Below are positions 1 through 8,066 of a DNA stretch of 56,670 nucleotides, in pieces. This DNA is from Myxococcota bacterium (GTDB taxonomy: Bacteria > Myxococcota_A > Polyangia > Palsa-1104 > JAEUJZ01): assembly GCA_025057315.1 (NCBI GenBank), contig JANWXW010000145.1:1-56670 (forward strand), given 5' to 3'. The notes under the pieces are model-generated. The model had not been told where the DNA came from. It made no database searches and was given only the letters and a program-made list of their open reading frames with translations. Within the stretch, counting starts at the first letter, position 1. Every line of letters starts with the position of its first letter. The position numbers were made by a program, and so were the translations under genes.

Positions 1-1038
1 CAGTGCCTGACAGCGGCTGACTGCGCGGGCGATGCGGCGGGGCCGGTATGCGATCGGGTGCGCCAGCACTGCCGCCCCTGCATGGCGCACGCCGAGTGCC
101 CCTCGGGGCTGTGCCGCTATGACGAAGCGATCGCCGCCCCGGTCCCGGTGGGCGGGTGCCTGCCGCCAGAGCTGGTTGCGTGGGTCGACGGCAGCCGCTG
201 CCGGCCTGAGGAGGCCGACGGCAGCGCGGAGCGCCCCTATTGCGAGGTGCAGGATGCTCTGGCTGCGCGCTTTTCCTTTGTTGCCGTGCGGCCCCGCGAG
301 CGCAGCACGCCATATGCTCCGATCTCCGTCTCGGCTGGCCGCGTGGTGATCGCCGGACCGGAGCGGGATGCCGATCCGCAGGCGGTGCTCGGCGGCGTCA
401 GCGTCAGCGGCCGCTCCACCCAGCTGCTCCTGCTCGACCTGGCGGTGCAGAACCCGACCGGCACGGCGGCCCTGTGCCGCGAGGGTCAGATGAGCCTGCT
501 GCGTAGCATCGTTGCCTTCAGCCGCGAGGGCGTGGTGGCCACCGACGGATGCCGGCTTGGAGTAGAGCGCAGCCGCCTCAGCGGCAACGCCCGCGTCGCC
601 CTGCGCACCACGGCGACCGCGCGCCACCGGGTCATCAACTCCCTGTTCGTGCTCAACGGCCGCGGCTACGACACGGCGGACCGCCTCAACCAGGCCGACG
701 TGGTGATCGACCTGGGCAGCAACGCCAACGACAACCTGTTTTCCTTCAACACGGCCAGCGCCAACGAGGGTTTCGTCAGCTGCCGCGCCGGCCAGGTGCT
801 GCGCAGCTCCATTTTGGCTGGCCGACGCAGTCCCCTGCGCGACCCGGGGTGCGTGCTGGAGGCGGTTTATGTGGGCGATGAGGAGACGCCACGGTTCGAC
901 CGCCGCTACGCCCTGACCCCCGCCAGCCACTGCTGCATCGACAACGCCCTGCCCGATGCCACCGTGCGGCTGGACTACGAAAGCAGCCCCCGCCCTAAGG
1001 GAGCCGGCCACGACATGGGCTGCTACGAGCTTCAATAA
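1..1038 (+). CDS. Cys-rich beta-helix (choice-of-anchor Q-like) surface protein, 5' truncated
   Basis: The reading frame is open from base 1, so the N-terminus, including any signal peptide, lies outside the window. The visible part starts with a Cys-rich segment (several C-x2-4-C pairs in the first 40 codons) and continues as short beta-strand repeats rich in Asn, Gly and Val, as expected of a right-handed parallel beta-helix. It ends with a Cys-Cys pair and the C-terminal motif DMGCYELQ, which resembles the D-x-G-x-x-E ending of choice-of-anchor Q proteins. It is clearly paralogous to the complete lipoprotein at 2678-3889, sharing the SERP-type segment, the CCID motif and the ending. Inference: a secreted or outer-membrane-anchored structural or binding protein. 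No catalytic motif is visible. Confidence 0.8.
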   Translation, partial: QCLTAADCAGDAAGPVCDRVRQHCRPCMAHAECPSGLCRYDEAIAAPVPVGGCLPPELVAWVDGSRCRPEEADGSAERPYCEVQDALAARFSFVAVRPRERSTPYAPISVSAGRVVIAGPERDADPQAVLGGVSVSGRSTQLLLLDLAVQNPTGTAALCREGQMSLLRSIVAFSREGVVATDGCRLGVERSRLSGNARVALRTTATARHRVINSLFVLNGRGYDTADRLNQADVVIDLGSNANDNLFSFNTASANEGFVSCRAGQVLRSSILAGRRSPLRDPGCVLEAVYVGDEETPRFDRRYALTPASHCCIDNALPDATVRLDYESSPRPKGAGHDMGCYELQ

Positions 1039-1173
1039 ACCGGCCTGCCAGAGGCGATTGGGCTCACAGTCGAGGCCCTGCGGCGCAGGGCGAGATCGGG
1101 GGAGGCAGGGGCTTGATCCCCCCGCCGGGTCCGGATCTATGCTCCGGGCACGCATCCGGTCCGGGACGTGTCC

Positions 1174-2667
1174 ATGGCCAACCTCGTGCGAAGCCTGATG
1201 TTGCTGCTGGCTCTGGTCGGTATCGCGAGCGCTGAGTCACAGGATTCCGAGCAGACCAGCACCCCCCCCAACTGTTCGCCGTTGTCGTTGACGGCGGCGC
1301 GCCTGGAGGCCCGCAAGCTGCTGGATGTGGCCGAGCAGGCCCAGGGGCGGAAGAACAAGGTACGCGCGCTGGAGGCCGCCTATCGCCTCTACCAAACCCC
1401 TGTCATCCTGTACAACCTGGGCATGCTCTGGCACGCTGCGGGCCAGCGCATCGAGGCCGCCGATCTGCTGCGCCGCTACCTGTACGAGGCCGACCGGGGC
1501 GTCAGCGAGGAGCGGCGGGACCGGCTCTCGCGGTTGCTGGCGCGCATCTCTGGCGGCTCGGGGGAGCTGGAGCTGTCGAGCGAGCCGTGTGCCTTTGTCT
1601 ATGTGGACGGACGGCTGGTGGGGCGCACGCCGCTGTCGCTGCCGCTGCTGCTGCGCGTGGGCGAACATGTCATCGAGGTAGAAAAGGGCCACCGCAAGCG
1701 GCGCGTGGAGCTGTCGGTGGGACCCGGGCAGCGCGCGCTCAGCATCCGGCTGCCGGCGACGGCGGTGCTGGTGAGCGAGGGGGTGCCCGAGCCGGTGGCG
1801 GCCGCTGCAGAGGGGGCCATCGCGGAGGCAGGGCTGACGCCGATTGGCGCCAAGGCCAAGGAGGTCATCCTCGCCAGCGCGCCAGCGCTCCGCGGCTGTC
1901 TCGGCACGCTCCCATGTCAGGAGGAACTGGCCCGGCTCCTGTCTGCCCAGTACGTGCTGCACCTGCTGCTGCAGCCCGATGAGGGGCTCGCCATGCGCCT
2001 GCTCGATGCCGATGTCGGCGCCTGGAGCGTGGCCAGGGAGGCGAGCTGTAGCAGCTGCGGCCCGGAGCAGCTGGCCCCGCGCGCCCTGGAGCTGGCCCGC
2101 CAGGTCCTACGGGAAGGCCTGGCCCAGGCCAAGGGCACCTTGCAGGTGACCTCGGTGCCAGAGGCCGATGTGGTGGTGGATGGCAGAAAGGTCGGTCGGA
2201 CCCCCCTGTTGCGCTCGGCCCTGGCCGGGCCCCACACCGTGACCCTGCTGGCCCCTGGGTACCTGCCCCACCACAGCCGGGTCGAGGTGGAAAACGGCCG
2301 CCGGGTGACGGTCGACGCCGCGCTGAAGGTGGACATCGGCCCGCCACCGCCCGCCCCGGCCCTGCCCCCAGCCCCTCCGCCCGCTGCGGTGGTAAGCAAG
2401 CCCGCGGCGGAGCCTGTGCGTCGGCCGCGCTGGCGCCTGGCGCTGGGCGGGGTGGGCATCGGCGTGGGAGCCGGCCTGCTGACCTTGGGTGCACTGGCCC
2501 TGGCGGTCAACGGGCAGTGCGGGCCCGCAGGGGTGCCGCCGATGCCAATGCCCGGTGCTCCGTGCGAGCGGGTCTATGACACGCTCGCACCAGGGGGCGG
2601 CATGCTCGGGGCGGGCGGGACCCTGCTGGTGGCAGGCGCGCTGACCATCGTCTGGCCGGGGCGCTGA
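1174..2667 (+). CDS. PEGA-domain membrane protein
   Basis: About 497 residues. A signal peptide (residues 1-20, ending ASA) precedes a helical TPR-like segment (40-125). A first PEGA domain (about 131-195) contains the VYVDGRLVGRTPL signature. A middle domain (200-318) with Cys pairs resembles the region often found between PEGA domains in myxobacteria. A second PEGA domain (321-385, VVVDGRKVGRTPL) leads to a Pro-rich linker and two hydrophobic helices (422-445 and 473-493). PEGA domains are thought to bind surface carbohydrate or protein; no enzyme is evident. The gene lies 135 bases after the first beta-helix gene and 10 bases before its paralogue, suggesting one transcription unit. Start ambiguous: ATG 1174 is used, and GTG 1168 is in frame two codons earlier. 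Confidence 0.85.
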   Translation: MANLVRSLMLLLALVGIASAESQDSEQTSTPPNCSPLSLTAARLEARKLLDVAEQAQGRKNKVRALEAAYRLYQTPVILYNLGMLWHAAGQRIEAADLLRRYLYEADRGVSEERRDRLSRLLARISGGSGELELSSEPCAFVYVDGRLVGRTPLSLPLLLRVGEHVIEVEKGHRKRRVELSVGPGQRALSIRLPATAVLVSEGVPEPVAAAAEGAIAEAGLTPIGAKAKEVILASAPALRGCLGTLPCQEELARLLSAQYVLHLLLQPDEGLAMRLLDADVGAWSVAREASCSSCGPEQLAPRALELARQVLREGLAQAKGTLQVTSVPEADVVVDGRKVGRTPLLRSALAGPHTVTLLAPGYLPHHSRVEVENGRRVTVDAALKVDIGPPPPAPALPPAPPPAAVVSKPAAEPVRRPRWRLALGGVGIGVGAGLLTLGALALAVNGQCGPAGVPPMPMPGAPCERVYDTLAPGGGMLGAGGTLLVAGALTIVWPGR

Positions 2668-2677
2668 GGAGCTGTCC

Positions 2678-3889
2678 ATGCGCTGGCTGGGTCCCTCTGT
2701 GGTTGGGCTGGCTGTGCTGAGCACCCTGGGCTGCGATCTGCGCAGCTTCTGGGGCGAGGCGTTCCTGTCGGAACCTGCGGCGCGCCCCTGCGGGGATGCG
2801 GCCCCTTGTCCGGCGGGTCAGAGGTGCGATGCGGAACAGGGTGTGTGCCGGGAGGCCGTGGACCTGTCGCCCTCCGGTTGCCGGGACCATGCCGCCTGTG
2901 GCCCGGCGGGGCTGTGCCGCCTGGACGAGTCGTTTCCCGGGGCGACCCTAGCTGCGGTGGGTGCCTGCCTGCCGCCCGATCGGCTGTGCATCGTCGATGG
3001 CGATCGGTGCTTGCCAGGTGGAGACGGTACCTCAGAACGGCCCTTGTGCGATCCGCAAGAAGCGGCTGCCCGCGGCGGACGGTGCGCTTTTGCTCTTGTC
3101 CGCGCACGGGCCGATGGGCGGCGCTACGGGGGCTTGCGCCTGCTCTCGGGTGCTCTGGTGGTCGTCGGGCCCGGGCGGGATGCGCCGGCCGTCCTGGGCG
3201 GCGTCGAGGTGGCCGGCGGGGCGAGCCTGACCCTGCTCGATGTGGGGGTGGAAAACCCCGACCGGACCGCGGTGCGCTGCGGCGAGGGCGGACGCCTGAC
3301 CTTGGTGCGGGTCGCAGTCCAAGGCAGCGACGTCGGGGTGGAGGCCCAGGGCTGCGAGCAGATCGTCGTGGAGGCAAGTCGCATCAACGGCAACCGCAAC
3401 GACGGCCTGCACCTGGTGGCCCAGGAGTTTCGCGTGGTCAACACGCTCGTTCTGGGCAACGGCTTCGACCCCGGAGCAAGCGCCAGCGGCGTGTACATCA
3501 AGGGTGGGCGCGGCACCTTTGCCTTCAACACCGTCGTCAGCAACGGGCGCATGGGCCAGGACGGCGGTGGCATCTCGTGCACGGCCGGACCAGAGCGGTT
3601 CGTGCTCCTGACCGACTCCATCGTCAGCGGCAACGGCGTGGGCGCCATGCGCACGCAGTTTGTCGGCAGCTGTCGTCCGGAGCGCGTCGTGGTGGGCAGC
3701 GATGCCCTGGGAGCACCTGGCCTCATCAAGATGGACCCGCAGCTCGATCCGGTCACCTTCCGCCTCACCCCGCGCAGCACCTGCTGCATCGACCGGGCGC
3801 AGAGGGATCCCACCGTGCGCACCGACCACGAGGGCACGCCACGGCCCCAGGGGGGGGGCTACGACATCGGCTGTCACGAGCTGAAATAG
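2678..3889 (+). CDS. Cys-rich beta-helix lipoprotein (choice-of-anchor Q-like)
   Basis: 403 residues. The N-terminus is a lipoprotein signal peptide with lipobox LSTLGC (lipidated Cys about residue 19). A Cys-rich module follows (about 37-115; PCPAGQRCDAE and CGPAGLCRLDE are typical of myxobacterial lipoproteins), then a parallel beta-helix of Asn/Gly/Val-rich rungs (about 150-350). The end has a vicinal Cys pair (CCID) and the motif GYDIGCHELK, close to the choice-of-anchor Q ending. It has a good ribosome site (GAGGAG about 9 bases before ATG) and starts 10 bases after the PEGA gene. It is a paralogue of the truncated gene at 1-1038. Function unknown; probably displayed on the outer membrane. 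Confidence 0.85.
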   Translation: MRWLGPSVVGLAVLSTLGCDLRSFWGEAFLSEPAARPCGDAAPCPAGQRCDAEQGVCREAVDLSPSGCRDHAACGPAGLCRLDESFPGATLAAVGACLPPDRLCIVDGDRCLPGGDGTSERPLCDPQEAAARGGRCAFALVRARADGRRYGGLRLLSGALVVVGPGRDAPAVLGGVEVAGGASLTLLDVGVENPDRTAVRCGEGGRLTLVRVAVQGSDVGVEAQGCEQIVVEASRINGNRNDGLHLVAQEFRVVNTLVLGNGFDPGASASGVYIKGGRGTFAFNTVVSNGRMGQDGGGISCTAGPERFVLLTDSIVSGNGVGAMRTQFVGSCRPERVVVGSDALGAPGLIKMDPQLDPVTFRLTPRSTCCIDRAQRDPTVRTDHEGTPRPQGGGYDIGCHELK

Positions 3890-3908
3890 CGCTCCCCCGA
3901 AGACATCG

Positions 3909-3949
3909 CCCGGCAAGCGCTGGGGCCTCGCTGTTCAACCGTTGCCGGG
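3909..3949. terminator. candidate bidirectional terminator (8-bp inverted repeat)
   Basis: The arms CCCGGCAA (3909-3916) and TTGCCGGG (3942-3949) are perfect inverted repeats with a 25-base loop. They lie between the convergent ends of the beta-helix lipoprotein (stop 3889) and the amidase (stop 3935); the second arm is inside the last codons of the amidase. There is no T-run, so intrinsic termination is only a guess. Confidence 0.3.
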
Positions 3950-5647
3950 GGGTGGGCCTTCCGGCCCCTGCCCTGCCAGCAGGCTCACTGCCCGGGGCGG
4001 CTTGCGAACGCGCGCGGCGCCGATGCGCTCCAGATGTGCCCCGGCAGCGAGCACGGTGGCCTCATCCCAGGCATCACCCAGCAGCTGCAGGCCAATCGGC
4101 AGCACCCCGCCGGGCACGATACGCTCACCGACCGGTGCAGACAGCGCCGGCAGCCCGGTCAGGTTGGCCAGAAAGGTAAAGCGCACCACCTGCTCCAGGG
4201 CCGCTACATCGACCAGGCCGCCCGCTTCCACCTCAGACAGCTCGGTGGCGCAGGTGGCGGTGGTCGGCAGCGCGACAAGGTCCACCTGCCCGAACGCGTC
4301 GCGGAGCTCCTCGCGCAAGGCCGCGCGCAGCCGCTGCGCATCCACGTAGGCATCCAGCGGCAGCTGCGCGAGCAGGCGCAGGGTGATGCGCAGGTCCGGG
4401 CCCAGACGCTCATCGGACATCAGGGGACGCAGCCTGCTCAGCAGCTCGCCCCCGAAGGTGAGGGCCCCTATGGCCACGGCGTGCCTGGCCAGGGGAAGCG
4501 ACAGCGCCACCCGGCTGGCTCCCTCGGCGCACAGGCGGTCCAGCGCGCGGGTGCATTCGTGCGCGATGTCAGCATCGCACTCAGACCACAGCTCATCGCA
4601 GACGCCGATGCGCAGGCCGCGGACGCCACGCCCCACAGCCGGCATGGCGCTCACCGGCTGCGGCGGCGCCCAAGCGGTCGCCGGATCCTCGGGGTCAGGG
4701 CCGCCAATGACGTCCAGGCAGGCCGCCAGGTCCTGTACGCTGGCGCCCAAGGGGCCCAGGTGGTCCAACGTGCCGCCGAGCGGGTCGCCGGTGCGAGGCA
4801 CCCGCCCGAAGGTCGGCTTGAGGCCAAAGACGCCGCAGAGCGCCGCGGGAATGCGGATGGAGCCCCCGCCATCGCCGCCGATGCTCAGCGGCCCCAGACC
4901 CAGGGCCACCGCCACCGCCGCGCCGGTAGAAGATCCGCCCGCTGCGCGGCCCGGCGCATGGGGATTGGTCGGCAGGCTCTGCTGCGCGCTGGCGCCCAGA
5001 GGGCTCAGACCGTACTCGGTCATCTTGGTCTGCGCCGCCACCACCGCACCGGCCGCCCGCAGCCGCGCCACCAGCGTTCCATCCCGGGTGGCCTTGGCCT
5101 CCGAGGTGAAGCGCGCGCCCAGGCGCAGCGGCAGGCCGGCGATGGCGATCTCTTCCTTGATCGTCACCGGGATGCCGTCCAGGGGCGAGCGCGCCGCTCC
5201 GCGCCGGTGCCGCTCGGCTGAAGCCAGCGCCGCCTCCTCGGCCCCGGGGGCTGCGGCACACAAGGGCGAGCGCGGTCCCAGCCCCTGGGCAGCACGCAGC
5301 AGGCGGGCCAGCACAGCGACCGGATCGGTGGCTCCTGCCGCATAGGCGGCCTGCAGCGCCGCGCAGCCGATGGGCCAGTCCTGCGGGACGGGCAGGGGCC
5401 CCAGGTGCTGGTCATCCCCTGTCCGGGGAGGGCGCGCTGCCAGCGGGCGAACGTCCAGCGGCGGGTCGCGGCGCGCCGCCTCGCCGAGGCGGCCCAGGTC
5501 CTCTAGGCCGAGCTGGGTGGCCATCAGGCGGCTCACCGCCCGGGCCAGGGCTGGGGTGCGCAGCAGCGACAGGACCGTGGACAGCGCCCGACCCGACAGA
5601 CGGCGGCCTAGCAGCCGCGCGGCCAGAGACGGCGGTGAACGCTTCAT
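3935..5647 (-). CDS. amidase-signature family hydrolase
   Basis: 570 residues of the amidase signature (AS) family, which hydrolyses amides with a Lys-cisSer-Ser triad. The Lys is in GIPVTIKEEI, the cis-Ser in GGSSTGAAVAVA, and the nucleophile Ser in GGDGGGSIRIPAALCGVFGL; the strong family segment FGLKPTFGRVPRTG follows. About 100 N-terminal residues precede the core, as in fatty-acid-amide-hydrolase-like members. Substrate cannot be read; with no gatB or gatC nearby a GatA role is unlikely. The start ATG 5647 is fixed by an AGGAGG site immediately upstream. The frame stays open to 6238, but that extension is antisense-like composition over the sulfatase gene and was rejected. It lies 31 bases downstream of the sulfatase-like gene, probably in the same operon. 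Confidence 0.9.
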   Translation of the reverse strand: MKRSPPSLAARLLGRRLSGRALSTVLSLLRTPALARAVSRLMATQLGLEDLGRLGEAARRDPPLDVRPLAARPPRTGDDQHLGPLPVPQDWPIGCAALQAAYAAGATDPVAVLARLLRAAQGLGPRSPLCAAAPGAEEAALASAERHRRGAARSPLDGIPVTIKEEIAIAGLPLRLGARFTSEAKATRDGTLVARLRAAGAVVAAQTKMTEYGLSPLGASAQQSLPTNPHAPGRAAGGSSTGAAVAVALGLGPLSIGGDGGGSIRIPAALCGVFGLKPTFGRVPRTGDPLGGTLDHLGPLGASVQDLAACLDVIGGPDPEDPATAWAPPQPVSAMPAVGRGVRGLRIGVCDELWSECDADIAHECTRALDRLCAEGASRVALSLPLARHAVAIGALTFGGELLSRLRPLMSDERLGPDLRITLRLLAQLPLDAYVDAQRLRAALREELRDAFGQVDLVALPTTATCATELSEVEAGGLVDVAALEQVVRFTFLANLTGLPALSAPVGERIVPGGVLPIGLQLLGDAWDEATVLAAGAHLERIGAARVRKPPRAVSLLAGQGPEGPPPGNG

Positions 5648-5678
5648 GGGACCTCCTGGGGCATCTGCCGGGGCGAGC

Positions 5679-8003
5679 CTACCACAAGCCCGCATCGGCG
5701 CGCAGGCTCGCCGCCGTGCCCATGCGCGCCTTGTGCCAGCGGCGCTCCAGGGCGTGCAGCAGGGAAAAGCTGTGGCGCAGAGCCCGCAGGGCGATGGGGT
5801 GCTCCCCGGCGACATCGCGCTGCTCGCCAGGGTCCCGCCCGTGGTCGAACAGCTGCGCCCGGTCGCCCGAGGACAGCACGAGCTTGTAGCGTCCCAGAAC
5901 CAGGCTGCGCAGCCGGTCTCCATGCTGGGACAGCGCCGGACGGGGCATGCCGCCCCCGGCCAGCAGCGGCACCAGCGTCTCGCCCTGCACGCTGTCGGGG
6001 ACGGCGGCCCCGGCCAGGTGCAGCAGCGTGGGCGCCAGGTCGACCAGCTCAGCCTCGACGGGTACTTCCTGCGCCGCTGGCACCCGCCCCGGCAGGGACA
6101 GCACCCATGGCACGGAGGTGAGCTCCCGGTACAGGGAGTGGCCATGGCCCACCGAGCCGTGGTCAAACAGCTCCTCGCCGTGCGTGCCGACCAGGGCCAC
6201 GGCCGTGTGGTCAGCCACCCCCAGCGCCTCGAGCGCATCCAGCAGCTCCCCCACCGTGGCGGCCACTTGGGCCACCTCGGCGTCGTAGAGCGCCTCCAGG
6301 TAGGCCCGGTCCTGGGCCGTTGGCCGCAGCCGGCCCTGCCGAATCTGGAGCAGGTGCTGGGCGGTCACGCCACCACGTAGGGGCCCCCCGTAGCTGCGCA
6401 GCGCCGGGGGCGGCACAAAGCCAGGTGGTGGGACGTAGGGGGCGTGGGGATCGGCCAGGGCCATGTACAGAAAGGCCCGCCGACCTGCCCGCACCTGCTG
6501 CTCCAGCCAGGGCCGCGCGACCCGCCACACGTCGGTGGAGCGGGCAGGCAGGCCCTCGCGCACCAGGTTGCGGCAGGTGTCAAAGCCACGCGACAGCCCC
6601 CACCGCTCCGATACGTAGCCGCTGCCGGAAAACAGGCCGGTGACGAAGCCGGCCCGCCCCAGCATCTCCGCCAGCACGGGGAGGCTGGGCTCCAGGACGG
6701 CCTCATCATGGCCCAGTCCGTGCACGGCCGGATAGGTGCCGGTCAGCAGCGACGCGTGCGCCGGCAGGGGGTAGTTGCTGACCGAGGTGGCAGGCAGGCG
6801 CGTGCCGCGCCGAAGCAGCCGCGCGAAGCCGTCGCCGCTGTCGCGCCGCACCCGGTCGGCACGCAGGGCGTCCACCGCCACGACGACGACATGCTGGGCC
6901 CGCCGGGGCGCAGTGGGCACAGTGACGTCCCCCCCGCCCTCCGCTGGTCCTCCCAGCAGCCGGGGCCGCGCCAGCGCGCCAGGCCCATCCAGCGCCAGGT
7001 CGAGCCGGAGCGCGGCACCTGCCTCCTGGGGCCGTTGCTGGCCCGGCATCAGTCCGGACAGGTCGACCAGCACTTCCTGCCAGCGCCCCGGCTCGACGCG
7101 CTCGTGGCGCAGCAGCCGCATCGGCTCGCCGTCCCGGCCCACACCCAGCGACCAGTGGAGGGGCCGGGCGCCCCCCGCCGCACCGACAGCAAGCGCCAGG
7201 TGCAGCCGGGTCGGGCCCACCGGGGGCACCAGCAGGTAGGACCAGCGGGTGGGCCGGGTGGCAATGAGCGCTGGCCGCGCATCGGACGCGATGGAGAAGC
7301 TGCCTGCCTGGCCCGGCCGTGGCGCCTGCTCCCTGTCGCCGCTGGGGGGTCCAAGAGCCACGCGTTCCAGCGCAGCGGCGCTGCGTCGGTCTCCGATGGT
7401 GCCGGTGGCACGGAAAAACAGCCGAATCCGGTTTTCCCCAAGGACCAGGGTGCCCGCGGGCACAGCCACGCGGTAGGGCCCCGCCCCCCCCTCCACCGGC
7501 AGCGTCGCAATGGGCCGCTCGTTCAGCAGCACCGTCATGGCCTGCCGAGCTGCATCGGGGGCAGACTCCAGCCACAGCTGAAGCTGCATCGCGCCCGCCG
7601 CAGCGGACGGCATCGCCGAGGGACCGGGCGGACCGAGCAGCGGCACCCGCAGCACCGCCACCGGGCCATCGGCCAGCGCCACCTGCCTGCCGTCCGGCCA
7701 GCGCGCGCCGGGCACCAGCGTCGCCTTCCAGCCGCCGTCCATGAATTTATAAACATCTGGCACGGCCGCCTCGATGACAAGCGCCTCCTCCTCGTAGACC
7801 AGGGCCAGCGGGCGGCTGGCGATGAAGTCGAACAGCGGCGGGGGCTCGCTCATGGCCGGAACAACCGGCTCGCGGGGCGGGGCCGGGACGCTGGTCTGAC
7901 GGCTGCGACAGGCCAGCGTGGCCAGCAGCGCCGCGCACAGCAGCGCCCCGAGGACCTGCGGCGGCAACCAGCGCCGCGGCAGCGGGACGGGTTTGTGGCT
8001 CAC
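5679..8003 (-). CDS. sulfatase-like lipoprotein with degenerate active site
   Basis: 774 residues. A lipoprotein signal peptide has lipobox LATLAC (Cys32). Residues about 60-350 form an unassigned beta-rich region; the sulfatase/alkaline-phosphatase fold follows from about 370. The metal-binding segment VDALRADR is present (Asp378). The nucleophile motif, C/S/T-x-P-x-R/H, reads P412-L-P-A-H, so the formylglycine or Thr position is a proline. The downstream motif normally S-D-H-G-E reads G-T607-H-G-E, losing a metal-ligand Asp. The rest of the fold (GHGHSLYRE, C-terminal GRYKLV, DPGEQRDV) is intact. Inference: a binding protein or altered enzyme rather than a normal sulfatase. Start is GTG 8003; the ribosome site is weak. 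Divergent from the kinase gene at 8067. Confidence 0.88.
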   Translation of the reverse strand: MSHKPVPLPRRWLPPQVLGALLCAALLATLACRSRQTSVPAPPREPVVPAMSEPPPLFDFIASRPLALVYEEEALVIEAAVPDVYKFMDGGWKATLVPGARWPDGRQVALADGPVAVLRVPLLGPPGPSAMPSAAAGAMQLQLWLESAPDAARQAMTVLLNERPIATLPVEGGAGPYRVAVPAGTLVLGENRIRLFFRATGTIGDRRSAAALERVALGPPSGDREQAPRPGQAGSFSIASDARPALIATRPTRWSYLLVPPVGPTRLHLALAVGAAGGARPLHWSLGVGRDGEPMRLLRHERVEPGRWQEVLVDLSGLMPGQQRPQEAGAALRLDLALDGPGALARPRLLGGPAEGGGDVTVPTAPRRAQHVVVVAVDALRADRVRRDSGDGFARLLRRGTRLPATSVSNYPLPAHASLLTGTYPAVHGLGHDEAVLEPSLPVLAEMLGRAGFVTGLFSGSGYVSERWGLSRGFDTCRNLVREGLPARSTDVWRVARPWLEQQVRAGRRAFLYMALADPHAPYVPPPGFVPPPALRSYGGPLRGGVTAQHLLQIRQGRLRPTAQDRAYLEALYDAEVAQVAATVGELLDALEALGVADHTAVALVGTHGEELFDHGSVGHGHSLYRELTSVPWVLSLPGRVPAAQEVPVEAELVDLAPTLLHLAGAAVPDSVQGETLVPLLAGGGMPRPALSQHGDRLRSLVLGRYKLVLSSGDRAQLFDHGRDPGEQRDVAGEHPIALRALRHSFSLLHALERRWHKARMGTAASLRADAGLW

Positions 8004-8066
8004 CGCGGGGCTGTGTATCGCCGATGGACAGCGCGGTCAACCGGCGGCCATGGTACCATCCCGCTC

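Noticed and set aside
5648..6238. N-terminal extension of the amidase
   Set aside because: It overlaps the sulfatase gene in another frame with Trp/Cys/Arg-rich composition, and AGGAGG marks ATG 5647.
6444..8066. 1201-residue open frame beginning far upstream of the kinase
   Set aside because: The upstream part is antisense to the sulfatase gene and has Arg/Gln/Pro-rich random composition; the kinase starts at GTG 8067.
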